Below are positions 14,418-21,333 of a DNA stretch of 21,333 nucleotides, in pieces. Each line of letters starts with the position of its first letter. Within the stretch, counting starts at the first letter, position 1. The stretch comes from a virus: the IMG/VR virus record IMGVR_UViG_3300042305_001673, positions 1-21,333 of that record. One strand, given 5' to 3'. Under the pieces are notes generated by a model. The model was given only the letters and a program-made list of their open reading frames with translations. It searched no databases and was not told the origin of the DNA. The position numbers and the translations under genes are program-made.

Positions 14418-17400
14418 ATGGCTCTTCCGCTGTATCAAACGCTATCTTCTCAAGAACAGTTTGAGCGTCTTGGCGCAGCCATGCCGACCGGGTGGGAAAC
14501 CACCACGGATCCACTTGAGAGAATCAATTTACTCAACCAACTGGGTGTTAGTGGCGGTCAGCTAAAAGATGTCCTTGGGTACTCTCAGGATGACATTAAC
14601 TGGATGCAAAGCAAGGGGTTGGGGGTTCCTGCTCCTACTCCAGCCCCAATACAACAGAACGCTTATCAAACCCTGGCACAAGAGCCTGGATTTGACGCCG
14701 ATGCATATACATACGATAACCTCGTAGCCGACTACGTTGCCCCAACGCCGACACCTGCTCCAACTCCGGCTCCCACGCCAGCCCCGGTTTCAGCAACCAC
14801 TGCTCAAGCAACGGGTAATGCGTTCAAAGATTACATATACTCCGGAGATGCAAATGCCGCGCTTGCGACACAAAGAGGCATTCAGTACGCAAGAGAGCAA
14901 GGTTGGACACCAGAGCAAACAGTACAAAACTGGAACCAAGCGCTTGGGACGCAATTTACTCTAGATGATTACTTTAGAGTAACTGGACTTACCCCAGATG
15001 AAGCGTCAGATATAAATGACACTCAACCAACATTTTCTAATTTTGGTGATGAAGGCAGTTGGGATTTTGGGGCTGGTGCTGTTTATGATGCGCAGACCAA
15101 TCTTATTAAAGCTCCAGGCACGGTTTTTCAAAGTGGCAATGACGCTATTGTTTCTGATGAATTGTTTTGGAATCAACATAGTGTCACTGGTGCAGACCTA
15201 CAAAAACGTATTCAAGATACCCAAGCGCAAGGGCAACGCGCTGGTGTAGTTATTACGCCTTACGCGGTATTTCAAGGCAAAGCCACAAACCAGCAGCTTC
15301 TTGATGAAGTTAAGAACTCTGGCACTGATTTTGTAACAATTGACCCTTATTACCTTGGATTTGGTGCTTCATCAAAAGAATTGTTTGATTGGGCAAAAAG
15401 TTTTATCCCACAAGTTACTGCGCTTGGTAAAGAAGTAAAACTTGTCACACAAGGTTTTGCGCCAAAAGGTCAGGAACAACAAACGCTTGAGCACAATCAA
15501 AAAATGCTTGCCCTGCCAGGGGTAAGCGAATTTATTAACTTTGGTCTTGAAGACGCTAAAGATTTGCAGGGCGACCCAAACTGGGTAACTATTGGGAACG
15601 ACTACACCAAAACGCGGCCTAACATAAACGCAGCAAGTAGCGCGTCTGAGGGCATTGCGTCTTTAGTAACATCAAACGCCACCGCTCCTGCCGCTCCTGC
15701 CGCTGCTGTCTCCGATCCGGTTTACACATGGACCGGCCAAGGTGGTGTTGGTGGGGATATATCTTCACTTGGGGGAGACTACAAAACCCCGGAGCAAAGA
15801 GCAGAAGAGCTTGCACAACAAATTACGGCGCAATGGCAAAGCTACGGTATTAACCCTGATGTTCAGGGCATCAATCGGGCAAACGAACTCGCGCAAATTC
15901 TTGTTAACTACGGCATAACTGACCTGTCAAAGCTAGGCATTACTGAAACACCGTATGAGGAGTTGGTTAATTCCGTTACCGGCGAAGGTGGTCAGGATAG
16001 CTGGTCAACAGTTACAAGGAACCGTGGGCAACTTACATACGGCGATCAAACATTTGGACGTTTAGGCGGGTTTGGAAGTGGCGGGGAGCGAGAGTTTTCT
16101 GCGCCTCAAGAATACTTACAGCAATCAGACCCAGGCAGGTACGGTCTTGGGTACTCTGCTGCGGGCAAAGGGTGGACAGAGTTTGAGGTAGTTAAAGATG
16201 CTTCTGGCAAAGCTGTAATTGTTCCACGTTGGGGGTCAAGTAGTGACCTTGATCCCGGCTTAATCCAAGTGCTGGCTCTTGCTGGGAATTTTCTTGCTCC
16301 GGGGATATCTTCTGCGCTGGCTTCTACACTCGGCGCAACTGGCGCTAACATTGCCACGCAAGCGTTGATTCAAGGCACTCTTGGCGGGCTTGGTGCAGAA
16401 GCTCAGGGTGGCAGTTTTGGCTCTGGCTTTGGCAAAGGTGCAATTACAGGTGGTCTGACAGCAGGCATTGGTTCTCTTACAACACCGTTTGCAAACTCTA
16501 TTGGCGCGGATGTATTGGCCGCTGGTGGCCCTCAATGGTTGGCTGATGCCGCTACAGCAGCAGTGCGTGCCGGTGCTGGTGCGTTACCTTCGGCAATAGT
16601 CTCCGGTAATTTTGGCAACGTCCTGACTTCTGCACTCACAGCAGGAGCCACATCAGGCATCACGGCTGGCCTGTCAGACCTGACCGGGTTTACACAACCT
16701 CAGATCAGTGCTGCTGTAAACATCGCTCAAGGCGCTGCGTCTGGTGACCTACAAAAGATTTTGGCCGGGGCAAGTGCGTTTACAGACAGTCAGATTCCTG
16801 GCCTTGCCTCCAAAGCGTTGACGCTGAAAACGGCGGTTGAATCTGGAGATCCGACAAGGATCATGTCTGCCATGCAGGGCTTCGGCTCTGCGATGGATGC
16901 GTACAACAACCAGCAGACAAACGCAGCCGCAAACGCTACGGCCTATTCTGACCCATCACGATCTAGTGACACTCCAACAAATGAAGCTGCGTATCTAGAC
17001 CAACAAGCATTCCTAGACGCCCTTGAAGGTGCATCTGCGCTGGGTGGTGGCGCAGACTACGAAAAGTTCCTGGTTGCTGCATCTGATCCTAAACAACTAG
17101 CAGAGATACTTCGCGGCGTTGCTACACCATCCGATACACAGGATTTAATTGCTAGGATACAAAGGCAGGCGATTAACCTGCAAGCGGAGACTGACCCGCG
17201 TACTAGAGCAGTAATGCTCAATGACTTGCAAAATCAAGTACGCGCTCTATCTGGGCAATCGCCTGTAATCTACGATATTAAAGCTGGCAGCACGCCTTCA
17301 ACTTCAGGAACAGTTCGGCCAGGAGGAATATCGTCTCTTCCGACTGGTGGGGTATCTATTAATATGATGGATCCTTCAACTACTACTGGTGGGGGCCTGC

Positions 17401-19478
17401 TAACGGTTGACGAAGGTCGCAGTCTTGGTGGGGTTAGTTATACAGACCCCAACGCGCCCACAACATCTCAAGTCACGCGTCCGAGAATTGGGGTGTCGGG
17501 GGAGGCAAACGTATATCCAGTCGGTATGGGCGAGACTGGACAGGGTTGGATTGCGGGGCCGACTGCAGGGTTCATGGCTAATGAGATCATGAACATGTTG
17601 GCTACAGATAGAACGCTCACTTCTGAAGAAGTTCAGTTTTACACAGACCAATTGCGGCAAGCCGCAATGAACCCTGACATTGTTGCACAAGCACCTAGGC
17701 TCGCCGGGTATAACCCATATGTTTCAGACACATCAAGGACGCGAGAAGGTACAACCACCGCCACACCTACCACACCACCTGCTGTAACAACATTACCCCC
17801 GTTTGTTACAACCGGCACAAGGATTGCAAATCCCGCCGCAATTGATGCGTTAATTGCTTCAATTGAAGGTAGCTCTGTTGATCCTGTTACTGGATCCGTA
17901 GTTACAAACACGGGGGAAGTTGTAGGGCTGGAAGATCTATTAAGAAATGCGGGGCTTCAAGTGAACCCCGAAGTTGACCTTGGCGATATTGATTTCAACA
18001 ACATTGATCTTGCAAGCCTGTTGAGTACTGCTGTTGCGGAGTCAACTGCCACTCCTACTCCTGAGCCCACATCGGCACCCACTGCCGCTTCTGCCGCTCC
18101 TGCGGATTCCACCGCAGTTGTGGGGACTGATGAAGACGGTAGCGCAGTAACGCTTGCGGACCTTGGACTTGGCACTGCTCCTGCAACACCAGCTACCCCT
18201 GATACAACTGCTGCGCCTACTACCCCTGCTGCGCCCGCAACGACTGGCTCAACGGCGGATGTGGTTCTGGGCACTGACCCGGATACTGGGGCAGAAGTGA
18301 CGATGGGTGACATGGGTTTGGCAGAAACGCCTACAACATCGCCCGCAACGACGACCGCGCCCACGGCGGGAACAGTTCTGTCAACTGATCCTACTCAGGG
18401 TACGGCGCTGGTTGTTGACACAAACGGCGGAACACAAGTTGTTGGTGTACCTGCAGATACCAAGACTGGAGATCAGGTAAGCGTTGAAACACCTACCACT
18501 CCGACAACGCCCACTACACCTACTACACCTGCCGAAACTGCCACGACCCCCGCTACACCTGCCGAAGCCACAACCGCTACGCCAGTGGATACAACCCCCA
18601 CTACGCCTGCCGATACAACCACTACGCCACCCGCAGACACAACCACTACGCCACCCGCAGACACAACCACTACACCTGCTACGCCAGCGGATACAACAGT
18701 TACTCCTGCTACTCCCACTGACACCACCCCTACAACACCTACAGACACTGCGCCCACTACTCCGACTACGCCTGCCGAAACTTCCACGAGCCCAACTACG
18801 CCCACAAGTCCCACCGATTCCACAACAACACCTACAACCCCCACAGATACTTCCCCCACTACGCCCACAGACACAACCAATACGCCCACAACTCCCACAA
18901 CTCCCACAACTTCCACAGATACTGCGACAACGCCTACTACACCCACTGATACCGCCACGACACCCACAACGCCCACTACAACTACAACACCTACAACACC
19001 TACAACACCTACAACAACCACCACAACCACACCAGCGCCTACCCCGGCTCCGCCCGCACCAACACCGGCTCCTCCAGCGCCGACACCCGCTCCTCCCGCG
19101 CCAACCCCGGCACCTACACCCGCTCCACCCGCACCCACGCCCGCCCCTACTCCGGCCCCTACGCCCGCGCCTACTCCCGCGCCTACCCCTGCTCCTCCCG
19201 CGCCTACTCCGGCCCCAACGCCCGCTCCGACGCCAGCACCGCCCGCTCCTACTCCTGCTCCGAAGGCAAAACCACCGGCAGTTAAACCGCCTGCACCTAG
19301 CCCTGCGCCGAAGCCTCAGGCACAATCGCCCCAGATGACTCCGGAGCTTGCCGCGTTTATGCAAGAACTGATGCGGACAGAGGAAGCGGATCTGGAAGCA
19401 ATGACGATGGTGCGCAAAGAAGAGCGCGAAGAAAAGCGCAAAGGCGCTCGTGAAAAACTGAAATCTAGAAAGGCTTGA
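14418..19478 (+). CDS. Very large multidomain virion-like protein with TP/AP-rich tail (1686 aa)
   Basis: ATG 14418 follows the previous stop by 11 nt with a weak site (AGG at 14408-14410). Regions in order: helical N terminus (1-70); first Pro-rich linker (about 107-122); helical segment 129-190; residues about 210-405 of alternating strands and helices (AGVVITPYAVFQG, FVTIDPYYLGFG, KLVTQGFAPKG, FINFGLEDAKD) that resemble part of a TIM barrel; a mixed region to 600; a Gly/Ala-rich hydrophobic region 612-815 (GTLGGLGAEAQGG, GAITGGLTAGIGSL); helical 830-940; two related segments near 1235-1290 (VGTDEDGSAVTLADLGL and LGTDPDTGAEVTMGDMGL); Thr-Pro then Ala-Pro low complexity 1358-1615; and a Lys/Glu helix at the end. 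It might be an ejected or internal virion protein. No family is recognised for the whole. Confidence 0.75.
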   Translation: MALPLYQTLSSQEQFERLGAAMPTGWETTTDPLERINLLNQLGVSGGQLKDVLGYSQDDINWMQSKGLGVPAPTPAPIQQNAYQTLAQEPGFDADAYTYDNLVADYVAPTPTPAPTPAPTPAPVSATTAQATGNAFKDYIYSGDANAALATQRGIQYAREQGWTPEQTVQNWNQALGTQFTLDDYFRVTGLTPDEASDINDTQPTFSNFGDEGSWDFGAGAVYDAQTNLIKAPGTVFQSGNDAIVSDELFWNQHSVTGADLQKRIQDTQAQGQRAGVVITPYAVFQGKATNQQLLDEVKNSGTDFVTIDPYYLGFGASSKELFDWAKSFIPQVTALGKEVKLVTQGFAPKGQEQQTLEHNQKMLALPGVSEFINFGLEDAKDLQGDPNWVTIGNDYTKTRPNINAASSASEGIASLVTSNATAPAAPAAAVSDPVYTWTGQGGVGGDISSLGGDYKTPEQRAEELAQQITAQWQSYGINPDVQGINRANELAQILVNYGITDLSKLGITETPYEELVNSVTGEGGQDSWSTVTRNRGQLTYGDQTFGRLGGFGSGGEREFSAPQEYLQQSDPGRYGLGYSAAGKGWTEFEVVKDASGKAVIVPRWGSSSDLDPGLIQVLALAGNFLAPGISSALASTLGATGANIATQALIQGTLGGLGAEAQGGSFGSGFGKGAITGGLTAGIGSLTTPFANSIGADVLAAGGPQWLADAATAAVRAGAGALPSAIVSGNFGNVLTSALTAGATSGITAGLSDLTGFTQPQISAAVNIAQGAASGDLQKILAGASAFTDSQIPGLASKALTLKTAVESGDPTRIMSAMQGFGSAMDAYNNQQTNAAANATAYSDPSRSSDTPTNEAAYLDQQAFLDALEGASALGGGADYEKFLVAASDPKQLAEILRGVATPSDTQDLIARIQRQAINLQAETDPRTRAVMLNDLQNQVRALSGQSPVIYDIKAGSTPSTSGTVRPGGISSLPTGGVSINMMDPSTTTGGGLLTVDEGRSLGGVSYTDPNAPTTSQVTRPRIGVSGEANVYPVGMGETGQGWIAGPTAGFMANEIMNMLATDRTLTSEEVQFYTDQLRQAAMNPDIVAQAPRLAGYNPYVSDTSRTREGTTTATPTTPPAVTTLPPFVTTGTRIANPAAIDALIASIEGSSVDPVTGSVVTNTGEVVGLEDLLRNAGLQVNPEVDLGDIDFNNIDLASLLSTAVAESTATPTPEPTSAPTAASAAPADSTAVVGTDEDGSAVTLADLGLGTAPATPATPDTTAAPTTPAAPATTGSTADVVLGTDPDTGAEVTMGDMGLAETPTTSPATTTAPTAGTVLSTDPTQGTALVVDTNGGTQVVGVPADTKTGDQVSVETPTTPTTPTTPTTPAETATTPATPAEATTATPVDTTPTTPADTTTTPPADTTTTPPADTTTTPATPADTTVTPATPTDTTPTTPTDTAPTTPTTPAETSTSPTTPTSPTDSTTTPTTPTDTSPTTPTDTTNTPTTPTTPTTSTDTATTPTTPTDTATTPTTPTTTTTPTTPTTPTTTTTTTPAPTPAPPAPTPAPPAPTPAPPAPTPAPTPAPPAPTPAPTPAPTPAPTPAPTPAPPAPTPAPTPAPTPAPPAPTPAPKAKPPAVKPPAPSPAPKPQAQSPQMTPELAAFMQELMRTEEADLEAMTMVRKEEREEKRKGAREKLKSRKA
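18489..19262 (+). repeat. Thr-Pro then Ala-Pro low-complexity tract (258 codons)
   Basis: From 18489 to about 19028 the codons encode TPTTPTTP- and DTTTTPP-type repeats; from 19035 to 19262 they switch to PAPTPAPPAP. Codons for Thr, Pro and Ala are varied (ACA/ACG/ACC, CCT/CCC/CCG), so the DNA is not a simple tandem repeat and the protein pattern is what is kept. Long open frames on the minus strand and in another plus frame here are artefacts of this composition. Confidence 0.9.
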
Positions 19479-19480
19479 TC

Positions 19481-21229
19481 ATGCCCTACGAATTTGCCGA
19501 TTACCCCGTTGACGACCCGGCTGACAATTACGTACCTGATGAGCCCAGTGGATACTACCCTGACCCACTGAATGAACAAAAAGGATTTGGCAGTGGTGCT
19601 GGCGCAGATGTCGTAACTGATCCTTCTGGCGAAGTAGTTGGCACGCCCGGAACCATTGCTGGTCTCAAAGACTTCCTCGGTCCGTACAAGTCTTTGTTTA
19701 ACAAGATTAAGTCCGGTCAGGCTGGGGCAACTGAATACGCCGCTGCCGCTGGCATCCTTGGTTTGTTGATACCAAGCCTGAACCAGCCCAAGACCAAAGG
19801 CTGGAAGGGATCAATTGACCTGAACCGTCAATTTACTCGCACGCCTATTGCACAGCCCGCGTACACACCGTACGCACAGAGTGCTGCTCCAGTGATGGGA
19901 CGGCAGTTCTTTAACTCCACGTATGGCGCACCTGTTACCACGGGCGGTACGTTGCCCCCGGTAACAACGCCACCAATTAATCCTGATGCGCCTCTCCCAG
20001 GCAGTCTTGTTCCGCAAATTCCTCCACCAGATTCATCCGTAAACATTGCGACTGACGGAGGCGGCATGGCCCAGGGTGGTATTGCTGAAATGGCAAAAGG
20101 CGGCAGGGCTAACCGGCCTCGTTATCTGCGTGGCGAAACCGATGGCATGCAGGACCGAATCCCAAGTAACATCGACGGCGTGCAACCTGCCAAGCTCAGT
20201 CACGGTGAGTTTGTGATCCCTGCGGATGTCGTGTCTCATCTTGGTAATGGCAACTCTGACGCTGGAGCCAAGGTCTTGTACAAGATGATGGACCGTGTAC
20301 GTCATGCCAGGACTGGCAACAAGAAGCAAGGCCGTCAGATCAACCCGGAGAAATTCACACCGGGCGGGATTGCTGGTTACGCTGATGGTGGCGCAGTTGC
20401 GTTCCAGACTGGCGGCGCGGCAAGCACACCCACTGCACCGCTTGGAGCCTCCAACGAGCAGAACATCTCTGAGTGGGCAGGCCCCTACGTGGGGGATATG
20501 CTCAGCAAGACTGCTGCGCTAACCAACACTCCGTACCAAGCCTACCAAGGACCGATGGTTGCGGGCACGGCTCCGCTACAGAGCAAGGTGTTCTCCGGGC
20601 TTCAAAGTTTGAACTTCCCCGGCCAACTAGGGCAGTCGTTCACGGCACAGGGTGCGTACACGCTACCGACCGCAGGGGCACCGGGCACGCCTCCTGCTGG
20701 CCCAACCGGCATCGCTTCTCAGTACATGAACCCGTACCTGAGCGCTGTGCTGACGCCGCAACTGGAAGAACTTCGCCGTCAGTCTCAGATCACGCAGATG
20801 GGCACGGCTGGGAAACTAGCCCAGGCGGGTGCGTATGGTGGCTCTCGTCAGGCCATCATGGACGCTGAGACGCAGAGGAACTTGCTGCAAGAGCAGAACA
20901 AGGCAATCGGTACTGGGTACGCCAACGCCTATGACAAGGCGATGGGGCAGTTCAACACCGAACAGCAACAGGCCAGAACTCTTGCGGACATGATGGAAGA
21001 CGCGGGGCAGAAACAGCGCGGCATTGAGCAAGAAGGCATCACCGCTCTTCAAAAGCAGTACGAGACTGAGTTGCTTGATCCGTTTACAAAGCTGCGGTTC
21101 CAGAAGGAAATGCTGCAAGGTCTGCCGGTTGCGACTGCTTCCACCACTGCCAATCAATCCACGATGGGGCAGCTTGGTTCCGGGTTTGAGAACATTGGCA
21201 AGTTGATGAAAGAACTCGGCCTTTCCTGA
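19481..21229 (+). CDS. Internal virion / ejection-like protein with SHGEFVIPADVV motif (582 aa)
   Basis: GAAAGG at 19468-19473 precedes ATG 19481 by 7 nt; an in-frame TTG at 19475 overlaps the preceding stop and is less likely. Residues 1-60 are acidic and Pro/Tyr-rich (EFADYPVDDPADNYV). A hydrophobic stretch (EYAAAAGILGLLIPSL) follows near residue 90. Residues 195-320 are Gly-rich with GGGMAQGGIAEMAKGGRA, then LSHGEFVIPADVV at 239, DAGAKVLYKMMDRVRHAR and GGIAGYADGG. The last 190 residues are long helices (YMNPYLSAVLTPQLEELRRQ, AGAYGGSRQAIMDAE, FNTEQQQARTLADMM). The 'GEFVIPADVV...GAK.LY.MMDRVR' and 'GAYGGSRQA' segments recur in large structural proteins of aquatic podovirus-like phages. An internal core or ejection role is inferred from helices and position. 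Confidence 0.75.
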   Translation: MPYEFADYPVDDPADNYVPDEPSGYYPDPLNEQKGFGSGAGADVVTDPSGEVVGTPGTIAGLKDFLGPYKSLFNKIKSGQAGATEYAAAAGILGLLIPSLNQPKTKGWKGSIDLNRQFTRTPIAQPAYTPYAQSAAPVMGRQFFNSTYGAPVTTGGTLPPVTTPPINPDAPLPGSLVPQIPPPDSSVNIATDGGGMAQGGIAEMAKGGRANRPRYLRGETDGMQDRIPSNIDGVQPAKLSHGEFVIPADVVSHLGNGNSDAGAKVLYKMMDRVRHARTGNKKQGRQINPEKFTPGGIAGYADGGAVAFQTGGAASTPTAPLGASNEQNISEWAGPYVGDMLSKTAALTNTPYQAYQGPMVAGTAPLQSKVFSGLQSLNFPGQLGQSFTAQGAYTLPTAGAPGTPPAGPTGIASQYMNPYLSAVLTPQLEELRRQSQITQMGTAGKLAQAGAYGGSRQAIMDAETQRNLLQEQNKAIGTGYANAYDKAMGQFNTEQQQARTLADMMEDAGQKQRGIEQEGITALQKQYETELLDPFTKLRFQKEMLQGLPVATASTTANQSTMGQLGSGFENIGKLMKELGLS

Positions 21230-21238
21230 GGAATAGAT

Positions 21239-21333
21239 ATGTACGCACAACAATCCTCAATCGATCCGGCCCTGGCCGCGCTGATGCAAACAGCGCAGAT
21301 GGTGACGCCTGACAACACGCCGACCGTCGCGGC
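21239..21333 (+). CDS. Start of a further structural-region gene, 3'-truncated
   Basis: GAGGA at 21228-21232 lies 6 nt before ATG 21239, and the frame stays open to the window end. Only 31 complete codons are seen, beginning MYAQQSSIDPALAALMQ and continuing with a Thr/Pro segment (VTPDNTPTV). This is too little for a family call. The short gap after the 582-residue gene places it in the same operon, so another virion protein is likely. Confidence 0.6.
   Translation, partial: MYAQQSSIDPALAALMQTAQMVTPDNTPTVA

Noticed and set aside
18381-19364. Minus-strand and alternative plus-frame open frames over the TP/AP tract
   Set aside because: Their products are pure low-complexity (Arg/Gly/Cys, Val/Gly or Leu/Pro-rich) and follow from the Thr/Pro/Ala codon composition of the real gene.

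Overview
The window looks like part of the late, virion-structure region of a tailed bacteriophage (Caudoviricetes) genome or prophage. All 19 protein-coding genes I support lie on the + strand and are packed almost without gaps (overlaps of 1, 4 or 20 nt, gaps up to about 30 nt). I see no tRNA, rRNA, transposase, integrase, CRISPR array or clear transcription terminator, and no gene-free stretch over 300 bases. Protein families resemble those of uncultured aquatic phages of proteobacteria. The tail looks short (podovirus-like): there is an adaptor-like protein, a nozzle-like protein and ejection-type proteins, and no recognisable tape measure, sheath or baseplate gene. The host and morphotype are inferences.

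Layout. (1) 1-2610: end of a zinc-ribbon protein, two tiny conserved basic proteins, a head-tail adaptor-like protein (758-1408), two small structural proteins (1410-2417) and a 59-residue protein (2431-2610). (2) 2614-5598: a 994-residue protein made almost wholly of repeats: about 39 units of roughly 20 residues (SETA...SDS), punctuated by Trp/Gly-rich modules exactly 603 nt apart, and then 12 exact 11-residue W-Q units. (3) 5623-9970: a tail-fibre / host-recognition block with a fibre having a cyanophage-like C-terminal domain, a seven-blade beta-propeller with a heptad-repeat tail, a tail-assembly-chaperone-like protein, a second fibre whose C-terminal part has a different base composition, and a small charged protein. 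(4) 9999-11183: lysis cassette with a one-TM small protein, a three-TM holin-like protein and a GH24 lysozyme. (5) 11186-14406: nozzle-like beta protein and a second structural protein. (6) 14418-21333: a 1686-residue multidomain protein with a possible TIM-barrel-like domain, a Gly/Ala-rich stretch and a very long Thr-Pro/Ala-Pro tail; a 582-residue internal-virion-like protein; and the start of one more gene.

How it works together (inference): the adaptor and nozzle would build the short tail, the fibre block would provide adsorption specificity, the large C-terminal-region proteins would be carried in the virion and possibly ejected, and the lysis cassette sits inside the structural operon. 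Three stretches (about 7260-8340, 9200-9700 and 14820-15620) are clearly AT-richer than their surroundings. Each coincides with a candidate receptor-binding or enzymatic domain, which suggests modular acquisition. No known defence or mobile system is present; the unusual content lies in the repeat proteins and mosaic domains.
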